A DNA stretch of 12,279 bases from JAABYT01 sp041581935 (GCA_041581935.1 JBFICP010000083.1:1-12279), one strand, 5' to 3'. Positions 1 to 8,387 are shown, numbered from the stretch's first letter. Numbers and translations are program-made. The notes: a model not told the origin generated them from the sequence alone.

Positions 1-1586
1 ACGGTGTCCGCCGGCGGCGCCGAAGTTTCCGGCTCGGGAAAATCCAGCGTGTAGTGCAGCCCCCGGCTCTCGCGCCTCGCGAGCGCCGAGTCGATGATGA
101 GATTTCCGACCACCGCCAGATTCCTCAGCTCGATGAGATCGCTGGTAACACGGAAGTTGCCGTAGTACTCGTCGATCTCGGCGAGCAGCAGCTCGGCGCG
201 GCGACGCGCGCGTTCCAGGCGTTTGCTGGTGCGCACGATTCCCACGTAGTCCCACATGAAGCGCCGCAGCTCGTCCCAGTTGTGGGACACCACCACTTCC
301 TCGTCGGAATCGGTCACCCGGCTCTCATCCCACTCGGCAAGCGGCGCCGGCTTCGGCCACTCGTCGAGGTGGGCGCGCAGGTGCTCGCTCGCAGCCTGCG
401 CGAACACGATGCATTCGAGCAGTGAATTGCTGGCCATCCGGTTGGCGCCATGCAGACCCGTGAAGGCGACCTCGCCGACGGCATAAAGGCCGGCGACGTC
501 GGTGCATGCATGCTCATCGGTATAGACGCCGCCGCAAACGTAGTGCGCTGCCGGCACCACCGGAATCGGCTCGCGCGCGAGATCGAAACCGAGCTCGAGA
601 CAGCGCGCGTGAACCGTCGGGAAATGTGCCTTGATGAAGTCCTGCGACTGGTGAGAGATATCGAGATACACGCAATCGATACCCAAGCGCTTCATCTCGT
701 GGTCGATGGCGCGGGCAACCACGTCTCTCGGCGCGAGCTCGCCACGCGAGTCGAAACGCTCCATGAACGCGGTCCCGTCGGGCAAGCGCAGCCGAGCCCC
801 CTCGCCGCGCAGAGCCTCGGTGACGAGAAAGGACTTGGCGTGCGGGTGATAAAGGCACGTGGGGTGGAACTGTATGAATTCCATGTTGGCGACGCGGCAT
901 CCTGCGCGCCAGGCCATGGCAATCCCGTCGCCGGTGGCGATGTCCGGATTGCTGGTGTAAAGGTAGACTTTACCGGCTCCGCCGGTGGCCAACACCACGG
1001 CGCGCGCCCGAAACACCCGCACCCGTCGGTGCTTTTCATCGAACACGTAGGCACCCCGGCAGCGGTCGTCATCGAGGCCCTGCTTGCGTCCCGTGATCAA
1101 ATCGACCGCAACATGGGATTCCAGCATTCGGATGCGAGAATGCGCCTTCGCGCGCGCGACGAGCGTATCGGATATTGCCCGGCCGGTGGCATCGGCGACG
1201 TGCACCACCCGCCGGTGGCTGTGGCCGCCCTCCTTGGTGAGGTGATAGGGCGAGCCGGCGCGCGCCTCGTCGGCGCGCGTGAACTCGACACCGAGACTGC
1301 TCAGCCAATCCACGCAGGCCGGGCCGCGCTCGACCACGAACCGCACCACCAACGGATGGCACAGGCCCGCACCGGCCGCGATGGTGTCCGCCACGTGGGA
1401 TTCGAACGAGTCTTCATCGCTCAGAACCGCCGACATGCCGCCTTGAGCATAGTACGTGTTGCTCTCGGGAAAGCGGCTTTTATTGATCACGGTCACGTCC
1501 ATGTCGTCGGCAAGCCGCAACGCGAGGCCGAGGCCGGCGATGCCGCTGCCGATAACGAGAACGTCACAGGTATGCTGATCGGTCAT
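1..1586 (-). CDS. nadB: L-aspartate oxidase NadB (C-terminus cut by window edge)
   Basis: This flavoprotein oxidises L-aspartate to iminoaspartate, the first step of de novo NAD synthesis, and passes it to quinolinate synthase NadA in the cytoplasm. Reading the minus strand from the ATG at 1586 gives 528 codons with no stop before the edge. The E. coli enzyme is about 540 residues, so only about ten should be missing. Visible features are the N-terminal dinucleotide fold GSGIAG at residues 13-18, the FAD-loop YYAQGG at 45-50, FIQFHPT at 238-243, APRDVV at 286-291, HYVCGGV at 348-354 and GLHGANRMASNSLLEC at 378-392. H241, R287, H348 and R383 match the positions of the known E. coli substrate-site residues H244, R290, H351 and R386. 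An AAGGTG ribosome site lies 7 bases before the ATG. The gene is divergent from rpoE, as in Pseudomonas. A long open frame on the opposite strand here is its shadow. Confidence 0.97.
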   Translation of the reverse strand, partial: MTDQHTCDVLVIGSGIAGLGLALRLADDMDVTVINKSRFPESNTYYAQGGMSAVLSDEDSFESHVADTIAAGAGLCHPLVVRFVVERGPACVDWLSSLGVEFTRADEARAGSPYHLTKEGGHSHRRVVHVADATGRAISDTLVARAKAHSRIRMLESHVAVDLITGRKQGLDDDRCRGAYVFDEKHRRVRVFRARAVVLATGGAGKVYLYTSNPDIATGDGIAMAWRAGCRVANMEFIQFHPTCLYHPHAKSFLVTEALRGEGARLRLPDGTAFMERFDSRGELAPRDVVARAIDHEMKRLGIDCVYLDISHQSQDFIKAHFPTVHARCLELGFDLAREPIPVVPAAHYVCGGVYTDEHACTDVAGLYAVGEVAFTGLHGANRMASNSLLECIVFAQAASEHLRAHLDEWPKPAPLAEWDESRVTDSDEEVVVSHNWDELRRFMWDYVGIVRTSKRLERARRRAELLLAEIDEYYGNFRVTSDLIELRNLAVVGNLIIDSALARRESRGLHYTLDFPEPETSAPPADT

Positions 1587-1715
1587 GAATTCGCACCTTT
1601 CGGGATTCGCTGGCGACGGCCCGGGGATGTGGCGATAATGCGCTCCTTAGTATTGCCGGGCGGACCGGAATCTGACCCAGTCCACAAAAATCGCCATGAC
1701 GACCGGCACCATCGC

Positions 1716-1743
1716 GAACTATATCCGGAGGCCCTGGTCTACG
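1716..1743 (+). promoter_or_regulatory. Candidate sigma-E/AlgU promoter of rpoE
   Basis: GAACTA at 1716-1721 is followed, after a 16-base spacer, by TCTACG at 1738-1743. The known RpoE/AlgU consensus is a GAACTT-like -35 and a TCTGA/TCTAA-like -10 with a 16-17 base spacer. The predicted transcript would start near 1750 and leave a leader of about 37 bases before the rpoE ATG. Autoregulation of rpoE/algU from such a promoter is well established in E. coli and Pseudomonas. Here the match is by eye only. Confidence 0.6.
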
Positions 1744-1786
1744 ACATTAGGCAGGGAGGCCGGACTCTGATAAGGGGACGGCCCGA

Positions 1787-2362
1787 ATGGCCGATAATGG
1801 TCCTGACCGCGTGCTCGTGGAACGAGTGCAGCGGGGTGACAAGGCGGCCTTTGACCTGCTCGTCCTGAAGTATCAGCACAAGCTGGTCAAGTTGATATCC
1901 CGATACGTGCGGGACCATGCCGAGGTGCTCGATGTTGCGCAGGAGTCGTTCCTCAAAGCCTATCGGGCGATGCCGAAATTCCGTGGAGACAGTGCCTTCT
2001 ATACATGGTTGTACCGCATAGCCATCAATACCGCCAAGAATCATTTGGTGTCTCAGTCGCGTCGGCTGCCCGACAGCGTCGTGGATTCCTCGGACGCGGA
2101 GAACTTCGGCGGCGAATCAGAGCTAAAGGAATATGCGACCCCGGAACGGCTGCTGATGCGCGCCGAGATCGAGAAAACGATTGTTGGCGCCATCGAGGAT
2201 TTACCCCAGGACCTGAAGACCGCCATCACACTGAGAGAGCTGGAGGGACTCAGCTACGAGGAGATCGCGGAGGTCATGGACTGCCCCATCGGGACGGTTC
2301 GATCGCGGATATTTCGGGCTCGGGAAGCGATCAACAAGCGCCTTGACCCGCTTCTGGATTGA
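1787..2362 (+). CDS. rpoE: RNA polymerase sigma factor RpoE (AlgU/sigma-E)
   Basis: This is the extracytoplasmic-function sigma factor of the envelope-stress response. It directs RNA polymerase to promoters for outer-membrane biogenesis and periplasmic quality-control genes. The protein has 191 residues, the same length as E. coli RpoE. Sigma region 2 spans about residues 22-90, with the core-binding/-10 recognition stretch DVAQESFLKAYR at 49-60 and FYTWLYRIAINTAKN at 71-85. Region 4 spans about 135-187, with the helix-turn-helix YEEIAEVMDCPIGTVRSRIF at 157-176. An AAGGGGA purine run lies about 10 bases before the ATG. The gene is followed 34 bases later by its anti-sigma factor and preceded by a candidate self-recognised promoter. 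Placement beside nadB and upstream of mucA/mucB/mucD homologues favours the AlgU branch of the family. Confidence 0.98.
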   Translation: MADNGPDRVLVERVQRGDKAAFDLLVLKYQHKLVKLISRYVRDHAEVLDVAQESFLKAYRAMPKFRGDSAFYTWLYRIAINTAKNHLVSQSRRLPDSVVDSSDAENFGGESELKEYATPERLLMRAEIEKTIVGAIEDLPQDLKTAITLRELEGLSYEEIAEVMDCPIGTVRSRIFRAREAINKRLDPLLD

Positions 2363-2396
2363 CGGGTGAGGACAGAGCTTTCGACGTGAAAAAAGT

Positions 2397-3032
2397 ATGA
2401 ACGACAAACTGAAAGAAGAGATGTCGGCGCTGGTGGATGGTGAGCTCGAGACCCAATCGGCGTCCGAAACCATCGATGTGCTGCTCGCGAGCGACACGCT
2501 CAAGGTTCATTGGTCGCGCTACCACATGGTGCGCGACGTGCTGAGACACAAGGCCTATCCAGACGCCGGCACCGAGGTGTGCGAACGGGTGCGCAGCTCC
2601 CTGGCGGACGAACCGCTGCACTTCGCCGATCGACCGCGCGCCTCACACCGCTGGCGTGGCGTGTTGAAACCGATTTCCGGCATCGCACTCGCAGCATCGG
2701 TGGCCACGGTGGCGGTGCTGGCAGTGCGTGGCACCGGGCCGCTGCCCGGTGAGAACGACACGGCCGCCGTGCCCGCGCCGCGGGTCGCGACGGTGGCGCG
2801 CTCACCTGGCACGCAAGCGAGTCCCGCCGCCGCGACACCGGGCCCACGACTGGCAAGCGCGGAGGCGCCGGCGGGAAGCCTCAGACGCCTTCAATGGACA
2901 ACCAGCGAACCCGCCGTGGCGACGCGTCTCAACGGCTACCTCGTCAATCACAGTGAATACCTCGGCGGTGCGATGAAGGGGATGCATCCCTACGCCAGAA
3001 TCGTCGGTTATGACTCCACCGGCCAGCGCTGA
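2397..3032 (+). CDS. rseA: Sigma-E anti-sigma factor RseA/MucA
   Basis: This single-pass inner-membrane protein holds RpoE inactive through its cytoplasmic N-terminus. Under envelope stress it is cut successively by DegS/AlgW and RseP/MucP (known for the family). The 211-residue product starts MNDKLKEEMSALVDGELE, the typical RseA/MucA N-domain opening. SDTLKVHWSRYHMVRDVL follows at 32-49. One hydrophobic segment at about 92-110 is the membrane anchor. The periplasmic part has an Ala/Pro/Thr-rich linker at about 120-165. It ends in a MucA-like C-terminal block, LNGYLVNHSEY at about 178-188 and MHPYARIVGYD at about 195-205, which probably contacts RseB. It is slightly longer than Pseudomonas MucA (about 194). 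No strong Shine-Dalgarno is seen; an A-rich run directly precedes the ATG, so translation may depend on coupling to rpoE. Its 3' end overlaps the longest rseB reading. Confidence 0.95.
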   Translation: MNDKLKEEMSALVDGELETQSASETIDVLLASDTLKVHWSRYHMVRDVLRHKAYPDAGTEVCERVRSSLADEPLHFADRPRASHRWRGVLKPISGIALAASVATVAVLAVRGTGPLPGENDTAAVPAPRVATVARSPGTQASPAAATPGPRLASAEAPAGSLRRLQWTTSEPAVATRLNGYLVNHSEYLGGAMKGMHPYARIVGYDSTGQR

Positions 3033-4083
3033 GTCGTTGCCGCGCGCGCACCTTACCGCGCTGATTGGCGGCAGGCGCGTGCGCGTTTGCGCGGCATCGA
3101 AGGCGTGGCTGTCGGTCCTGAGCGGTCTGCTGTGCGCCATGTACGGTCATGCCGCGTTGGCCGGCGAATACGGCGAGGGGCCCCAGCAGCGTCTCGATCG
3201 CATGGCCAAGGCCGCACAAACCTTGAACTACGACGGCACTTTCATTTACCGCAACGGCGCCACCATTCAATCCATGCGCATCATTCACCGCTTCAACAAC
3301 GACGGCGAGCGCGAGCGCCTCGTCGCGATGAGCGGTGCCGCGCGCGAGGTGTTGCGGGACCGGGAACGTGTGACATGCATTCTTCCAGACAGTCAGTCGG
3401 TGGTCGTTGCCAAGAGTCGTCCGCGAACCTTTCCGCACTCGACGCTCTTCGAGTCTGATGGCGAATTCGGGCGCTACTACGCGTTGAGCGTGCACAAGGG
3501 CGAGCGTATTGCCGGGCGGCATACCGAGCTCGTGGCCGTCGAGCCCAAGGATTCGTTTCGTTACGGGTATCGCTTGTGGATGGATCGGGACACAGGCTTG
3601 CTGTTGAAATCGGAGCTCATCGGCGAGCGTGGCGAAATCGTCGAGCAGCTCGTATACACAAACATCGAGTTGCCCGCGGAAATTTCCGACGAGCTGCTCG
3701 AGCCGGCGATCTCCGGCGCGGGCTATACCTGGTACAACGACGACGAGCGCGACCCGACCGTTGCTTCGGAACCGGTCGCCGGCACCCAGTCGACATGGCA
3801 CCCGCAATGGCTGCCCGACGGCTTCGAGATGCGCGATTATGCACGCAATCCCATCCTCGCGAGTCGCGACCCGGTGGAGCATCTGATGTTCTCCGACGGC
3901 CTGGCCTCGGTGTCGATTTTCATCGAGCGACTCGACACCGCCAGCGAGCCGCTGAGAGGCCCCTCCAGCATGGGTGCGGTGAATGCCTTCGGCAGTATGG
4001 TCGAGGAGTTTCAGGTAACCGTGGTCGGCGAGGTGCCGGCCGCCACCGTCGAGCGGGTCGCCAGGTCGATCACGAGGCGCTGA
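3010..4083 (+). CDS. rseB: Periplasmic sigma-E regulator RseB/MucB
   Basis: This periplasmic protein binds the RseA periplasmic domain and shields it from the site-1 protease. It releases RseA on sensing lipopolysaccharide or lipid signals (known for the family). The longest frame is 357 residues, against about 316-318 for E. coli RseB and P. aeruginosa MucB. A signal peptide core LSVLSGLLCAMYGHAALA sits at about 34-51 with likely cleavage before GEY. The N-terminal lipoprotein-carrier-like domain includes LNYDGTFIYRNG, MRIIHRFNNDGERERLVAMS and LLLKSELI. The C-terminal domain begins near STWHPQWLPDGFEMRDY. The start is uncertain. ATG 3010 overlaps rseA by 23 bases and leaves a long pre-signal stretch. 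An in-frame GTG at 3079, with GGCAGG just upstream, would give a compact 28-residue signal peptide and a 334-residue precursor. No rseC/mucC follows. Confidence 0.94.
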   Translation: MTPPASAESLPRAHLTALIGGRRVRVCAASKAWLSVLSGLLCAMYGHAALAGEYGEGPQQRLDRMAKAAQTLNYDGTFIYRNGATIQSMRIIHRFNNDGERERLVAMSGAAREVLRDRERVTCILPDSQSVVVAKSRPRTFPHSTLFESDGEFGRYYALSVHKGERIAGRHTELVAVEPKDSFRYGYRLWMDRDTGLLLKSELIGERGEIVEQLVYTNIELPAEISDELLEPAISGAGYTWYNDDERDPTVASEPVAGTQSTWHPQWLPDGFEMRDYARNPILASRDPVEHLMFSDGLASVSIFIERLDTASEPLRGPSSMGAVNAFGSMVEEFQVTVVGEVPAATVERVARSITRR

Positions 4084-4121
4084 ACATTTGTCCGGTGTTG
4101 GGCCGCCCGAACCCGCGAGCC

Positions 4122-4130
4122 TGTTATAAT
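4122..4130 (+). promoter_or_regulatory. Extended -10 promoter upstream of mucD
   Basis: In the 130-base gap after rseB, the bases TGTTATAAT form a perfect TGnTATAAT extended -10, with the TATAAT hexamer at 4125-4130. No good -35 lies at the usual distance; TTGGGC at 4098-4103 is 21 bases away, which is too far. Extended -10 promoters can work with a poor -35. The expected transcript start near 4137 leaves a leader of about 77 bases before mucD. This would let mucD and the genes after it be made under housekeeping sigma-70 independently of sigma-E. Confidence 0.6.
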
Positions 4131-4213
4131 GTTTCGATTACGGCCGACGCGGCGCAAGCGGGCATCAGCGACCGCTTCAGAAAGCCGGCCCAAAGCCCTA
4201 CTGCGGAGGTTTC

Positions 4214-5644
4214 ATGAAGACCCTGACTAACGCGCTGCGCGCCTCCGGCGCCGTGGTTGTGTTGCTCACACTGGCGGCCGCAAGCGCCGCACAATCGCGC
4301 AACCTTCCGGACTTCACCGATTTGGTGGCCGAGCACCGCAAGTCGGTGGTCAACATCAGCACCACCCAGAAGCAGACGACCGGTGTCCGACCGCAGCTGC
4401 CAAAGGGGTTCGAGATCCCCGATCTCCCAAAGGACAGTCCGTTCAACGAGTTCTTTCGGCGATTCTTCGGCGAGGGCGAAATCGAGGAGTTCGATGCCCA
4501 GTCCCTCGGATCCGGATTCATCATTTCCTCCGACGGATACATCATTTCCAATAACCACGTCGTCAGGAACGCCGATGAGGTTATCGTGCGTCTCAGTGAC
4601 CGGCGAGAATTCAAGGCCGAGGTCATCGGATCAGACGAGCGCAGTGATATCGCGCTTCTGAAAATCAACGCCGAGAATCTGCCCACGGTGCGTCTCGGCA
4701 TCGATTACAACCTGAAGGTCGGCGAGTGGGTGCTCGCCATCGGTTCACCGTTCGGTTTCGACCACTCGGTGACCGCCGGAATCGTGAGCGCCAAGGGGCG
4801 CAGCCTGCCGCGCGAGAATTATGTGCCGTTCATTCAGACCGACGTCGCCATCAATCCCGGAAACTCGGGCGGTCCGCTGTTCAACCTCGACGGTGAGGTG
4901 GTCGGCGTCAACTCTCAGATCTTCAGTCGCACCGGCGGCTTCATGGGCTTGTCGTTCGCCATTCCTATCGACGTCGCCATGGACGTCGCCGAGCAGCTGC
5001 AGAACAAGGGCCGGGTATCACGCGGCTGGCTGGGAGTTCTCATACAGGACGTCACGCGCGAGCTCGCGGAGTCGTTCGGAATGGAAAAACCGGGCGGCGC
5101 GCTGATTGCGAAAGTGCTTCCCGACAGCCCCGCCGAAGGCGCGGGATTCCAGGTCGGCGATGTGGTGTTGTCATTCAATGAGCAGCGGGTGAATCGCTCC
5201 TCGGATCTGCCGCCAATCGTCGGCCGCACCCGAGTCGGCACCAAGGTGCCGGTCGAAGTTCTGCGCGACGGTAAGGCGAAGACGCTCTACGTGGTGACCG
5301 CGGAGCTTCCGGAACAGGAGCAGGTGGCCGAGGCGAGCGCGAAGGAACCGGAAACCGCCGAGGCGAACAAGCTCGGGCTGGCGGTCACGGATCTGACCCA
5401 AGAGCAGCGCGAGCAGCTGCAATCGAAGGATCACGGCGTCCTGGTCACGGAAGTCAGCGAAGGGCCGGCGCGTAGCGCGGGCATTCGCAAAGGCGACGTA
5501 GTGCTCATGCTGAATGGCGTCAAGGTCGAGAGCAGCGCGGATTTCAAACGTCTGGCTTCGGAGCTTCCCGCCGGAAAAGCCGTTTCCATCCTCGTGCAGC
5601 GGCAGGGCAACCCCATTTTCCTGGCTCTCAAGGCCGAGGAGTAG
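4214..5644 (+). CDS. mucD: Periplasmic serine protease/chaperone MucD (DegP/HtrA family)
   Basis: This HtrA-family protease degrades or refolds damaged periplasmic and outer-membrane proteins and is a typical sigma-E regulon member. The 476-residue product opens with a signal peptide (KTLTNALRASG, then a hydrophobic core, ending ASA|AQ near residue 26). The trypsin-like domain carries a complete catalytic triad: His115 in SNNHVV, Asp145 in RSDIALLK and Ser218 in GNSGGPL. Two PDZ domains follow, from about 270-365 (RGWLGVLIQDV, GALIAKVLPDSPAEGAGF) and about 380-476 (LGLAVTDL, GVLVTEV, RKGDVVLMLNGV). The LA loop region (about 55-95) is short, as in MucD rather than enteric DegP. GGAGG at 4205-4209 lies 4 bases before the ATG. 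The neighbours rseB and lepA match the Pseudomonas muc locus. The gene seems to have its own promoter at 4122-4130. Confidence 0.96.
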   Translation: MKTLTNALRASGAVVVLLTLAAASAAQSRNLPDFTDLVAEHRKSVVNISTTQKQTTGVRPQLPKGFEIPDLPKDSPFNEFFRRFFGEGEIEEFDAQSLGSGFIISSDGYIISNNHVVRNADEVIVRLSDRREFKAEVIGSDERSDIALLKINAENLPTVRLGIDYNLKVGEWVLAIGSPFGFDHSVTAGIVSAKGRSLPRENYVPFIQTDVAINPGNSGGPLFNLDGEVVGVNSQIFSRTGGFMGLSFAIPIDVAMDVAEQLQNKGRVSRGWLGVLIQDVTRELAESFGMEKPGGALIAKVLPDSPAEGAGFQVGDVVLSFNEQRVNRSSDLPPIVGRTRVGTKVPVEVLRDGKAKTLYVVTAELPEQEQVAEASAKEPETAEANKLGLAVTDLTQEQREQLQSKDHGVLVTEVSEGPARSAGIRKGDVVLMLNGVKVESSADFKRLASELPAGKAVSILVQRQGNPIFLALKAEE

Positions 5645-5758
5645 ACGGCCGCGCAACGAGCCGAAACCCCACCGGCAGTGGCGTGAGGGCGGCAAGCGCG
5701 CGCCCGCGCCCGCCTGTCATTGCCAAGTCTACTCCGGAGAAGCCTGCGCCCGCAGTCG

Positions 5759-7555
5759 ATGGATCACATACGAAATTTTTCAATCATCGCGCATATCGAT
5801 CACGGCAAGTCCACGCTTGCGGACCGATTCATTCAGGTGTGCGGCGGATTGAGCAAGCGCGAAATGGCCGAGCAGGTGCTGGACTCGATGGATCTCGAGC
5901 GCGAACGGGGAATCACCATCAAGGCCCAGAGCGTGAGCCTCGACTATCGGGCGCGCAATGGAAGCCGCTACCAGCTGAACTTCATCGATACGCCGGGGCA
6001 CGTGGACTTCGCCTATGAGGTGTCCCGCTCGCTCGCCGCCTGTGAGGGGGCGCTGCTGGTCGTCGATGCCGCCCAGGGCGTCGAGGCACAAAGTGTCGCG
6101 AACTGTTACACCGCCCTCGACCAGGGACTCGAGGTGCTTCCGGTTTTGAACAAAATCGATCTTCCGAGCGCCGAGCCAGAACGCGTCGTGCACGAGATAG
6201 AGGACATCATCGGTCTCGACGCCCATGATGCGCTGCGCGTGAGCGCCAAGACCGGGGAGGGCGTCGCCGAGTTGCTAGAAGCCCTGGTCGCGCGGATTCC
6301 ACCGCCCAGCGGCGATCCGCATGCGGCCCTGCAGGCGCTCATCATCGATTCCTGGTTTGACAATTACCTGGGTGTCGTGTCCCTGGTGCGCGTGGTCTGC
6401 GGTCGCCTCGAACGCGGTGCCAAGATTAGGGTCATGTCTACCGGGCGCACGCACCAGGTCGACAAGCTCGGAATCTTCACGCCGAAGCCGCACGACAGAG
6501 CCGTGCTCGAGACCGGGGAGGTCGGGTTCGTGGTTGCCGGCATCAAGGACATCGAGGGTGCTCCAGTAGGCGATACCCTGACGCTCGAGAGCCGCCCGGC
6601 CGAACACGCCCTGCCGGGCTTCAAGGACGTGCATCCGCAAGTGTACGCCGGCATGTTTCCCACCGACTCCAATGATTTCGAGGCTTTTCGCGATGCGCTC
6701 GCGAAGCTGCGTTTGAACGACGCTTCGCTGCACTACGAGCCGGAATCATCGGGAGCGCTGGGGTCCGGTTTTCGTTGTGGTTTTCTCGGCATGCTGCACA
6801 TGGAAATCGTCCAGGAGCGGCTCGAGCGCGAATACGGTCTGGATCTCATCACCAGCGCGCCAACCGTGGTGTTCGAAATCATCACGAGTGCCGGCGAGAC
6901 GCTCTACGTCGACAACCCGGCGAAGCTTCCGCCCGCTAACCGGATCGCCGAAACGCGCGAGCCGATCGTGGAGGCGAACATTTTTGTGCCGGACGAGTAT
7001 TTGGGCAATATCATCAGCCTGTGCGTCGAGCGACGTGGCGTGCAGACAAAGCTGCATTACACCGGCCGGCAGGTCAGCCTCACTTACGAAATTCCCATGG
7101 GTGAGGTGGTCCTGGATTTCTTCGATCGCCTCAAGTCCTTGAGCCGTGGCTTTGCATCGCTGGACTACCATTTCGTACGCTACCAAAAGGCGGAGCTGGC
7201 AAAGCTCGATATACTTATCAACGGCGAGCGGGTGGACGCGTTATCGGTCATTATTCATGCGAGTCAGGCGCGGACCCGAGGCCGTGAGCTCACAGAGAAG
7301 CTCAAAGAGCTGATTCCGCGGCAGATGTTCGAAATCGCGATCCAGGCGGCCATCGGCGCTCAGATTGTTGCCAGGCAGACGGTAAAGGCGCTGCGCAAGA
7401 ACGTCACGGCAAAATGTTACGGGGGAGACGTGACCCGAAAGAGAAAGCTGCTCGAGAAGCAGAAGGCGGGGAAAAAGCGCATGAAACAGCTCGGCAGCGT
7501 AGAAATCCCCCAGGAGGCCTTTCTCGCGGTACTTCACGTGGGTAGGGGCCGATGA
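5759..7555 (+). CDS. lepA: Elongation factor 4 (LepA), ribosomal GTPase
   Basis: EF4 is a translational GTPase that acts on the ribosome and is implicated in back-translocation, initiation or 30S assembly. I start it at ATG 5759, where the family-invariant opening MDHIRNFSIIAHIDHGKSTL begins. This gives 598 residues, against 599 in E. coli. An in-frame TTG at 5720 would add 13 non-conserved residues. GTPase motifs are G1 AHIDHGKS at 11-18, G2 around RGITIKAQ at 50-57, G3 DTPGH at 77-81 with the catalytic His81, and G4 NKID at 131-134. The rest matches EF-G-like domains II, III and V and the EF4-specific C-terminal domain, including AKCYGGDVTRKRKLLEKQK and GSVEIPQEAFLAVL. The 114 bases upstream show no clear promoter, only a weak GC-rich inverted repeat near 5687-5705. 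GGAG at 5735-5738 is too far from the ATG to be a convincing ribosome site. The 3' end overlaps lepB by ATGA. Confidence 0.98.
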   Translation: MDHIRNFSIIAHIDHGKSTLADRFIQVCGGLSKREMAEQVLDSMDLERERGITIKAQSVSLDYRARNGSRYQLNFIDTPGHVDFAYEVSRSLAACEGALLVVDAAQGVEAQSVANCYTALDQGLEVLPVLNKIDLPSAEPERVVHEIEDIIGLDAHDALRVSAKTGEGVAELLEALVARIPPPSGDPHAALQALIIDSWFDNYLGVVSLVRVVCGRLERGAKIRVMSTGRTHQVDKLGIFTPKPHDRAVLETGEVGFVVAGIKDIEGAPVGDTLTLESRPAEHALPGFKDVHPQVYAGMFPTDSNDFEAFRDALAKLRLNDASLHYEPESSGALGSGFRCGFLGMLHMEIVQERLEREYGLDLITSAPTVVFEIITSAGETLYVDNPAKLPPANRIAETREPIVEANIFVPDEYLGNIISLCVERRGVQTKLHYTGRQVSLTYEIPMGEVVLDFFDRLKSLSRGFASLDYHFVRYQKAELAKLDILINGERVDALSVIIHASQARTRGRELTEKLKELIPRQMFEIAIQAAIGAQIVARQTVKALRKNVTAKCYGGDVTRKRKLLEKQKAGKKRMKQLGSVEIPQEAFLAVLHVGRGR

Positions 7556-8367
7556 GGTTCGATTTCCCTACGATCATGGTCCTTCTGGTGGTCGCCAGCG
7601 GTCTGATATGGGCCTTCGACGTCCTGGTGCTTGCCCGCCGCAGACGCAGCTCGGTACCCGAGGTCGGCGAGGACGCCGATGGCGAGCAGGCCGTGACGCC
7701 GGCGCCTGCGCCGAAGATCGTCGAATACGCGCGGTCCTTTTTCCCCGTCTTTCTGATCGTGCTGCTACTGCGCTCTTTTCTGATAGAGCCGTTTCGAATC
7801 CCCTCCGGCTCGATGATGCCCACCCTGCTGGTGGGTGATTTCATCCTCGTGAACAAGTTCGTTTACGGGATTCGGCTTCCTGTCTCGGACAAGAAAATAT
7901 TCGAGGTTTCGAAGCCCGAGAGGGGCGACGTCGTGGTTTTTCGCTTTCCCGAGGACCCCTCGACCCCGTTTATCAAACGCGTGGTCGGCCTGCCGGGAGA
8001 CCGAATCGCCTACTACAATAAGGTTTTGTATATCAACGGCCAGCAGGCTGACCAGCGGCCCATCGGCACGTATACCGGGCACGGCTCCGGCGCCAGCATG
8101 ACGGGCGCCAGTCTGAGGCAGGAAACATTGGGTTCGATAACACACCCGATTCTCGTTCAGACGGGATATCCCTCGATTGACGGCAAGACCGTCGTTCCTG
8201 AGGGTCATTATTTCGTGCTCGGCGACAATCGGGACAACAGCCGCGACAGCCGCTACTGGGGAACGGTGCCCGACGATCTCCTGATCGGTAAGGCGTTTAC
8301 CATCTGGATGAACTGGGATCTCGGAAACGGTATCGACTGGGCGCGAATTGGCACGAGTATTGAATGA
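7552..8367 (+). CDS. lepB: Signal peptidase I (LepB)
   Basis: This inner-membrane leader peptidase removes Sec and Tat signal peptides at the periplasmic face. It has 271 residues, shorter than E. coli LepB (324) and close to Pseudomonas. Transmembrane segment 1 is at about 8-27, followed by a basic RRRR cytoplasmic stop and an acidic/Pro linker. Transmembrane segment 2 is at about 62-80. Box B IPSGSMMPTLLVGD holds the nucleophile Ser87, and KRVVGLPGD at 142-150 holds the general base Lys142. Box E, GDNRDNSRDSRYWG, lies near 225-238. The Ser/Lys dyad is intact, so the enzyme should be active. Its ATG overlaps the lepA stop (ATGA), indicating translational coupling. The lepA-lepB pairing is conserved across bacteria. 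Confidence 0.98.
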   Translation: MRFDFPTIMVLLVVASGLIWAFDVLVLARRRRSSVPEVGEDADGEQAVTPAPAPKIVEYARSFFPVFLIVLLLRSFLIEPFRIPSGSMMPTLLVGDFILVNKFVYGIRLPVSDKKIFEVSKPERGDVVVFRFPEDPSTPFIKRVVGLPGDRIAYYNKVLYINGQQADQRPIGTYTGHGSGASMTGASLRQETLGSITHPILVQTGYPSIDGKTVVPEGHYFVLGDNRDNSRDSRYWGTVPDDLLIGKAFTIWMNWDLGNGIDWARIGTSIE

Positions 8368-8387
8368 GGGGGCGGAGTCGCACTAAC

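Noticed and set aside
450..1868. Open frame of 472 codons on the plus strand
   Set aside because: It lies antisense to nadB, whose minus-strand translation has all family motifs. The plus frame has no recognisable domain and runs into the start of rpoE; it is a shadow of high-GC codon usage.
2944..3882. Open frame of 312 codons on the minus strand
   Set aside because: It is fully antisense to rseB, which is clearly the coding frame. No motif is seen in the minus product.
5687..5705. GGGCG/CGCCC inverted repeat between mucD and lepA as a terminator
   Set aside because: The stem is only 5 bp in very GC-rich DNA with no T-tract. Chance is a sufficient explanation.
5720..5758. TTG start for LepA giving 13 extra residues
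   Set aside because: The family opens at MDHIRNF, encoded from ATG 5759. The extra residues are not typical and no ribosome site precedes the TTG.
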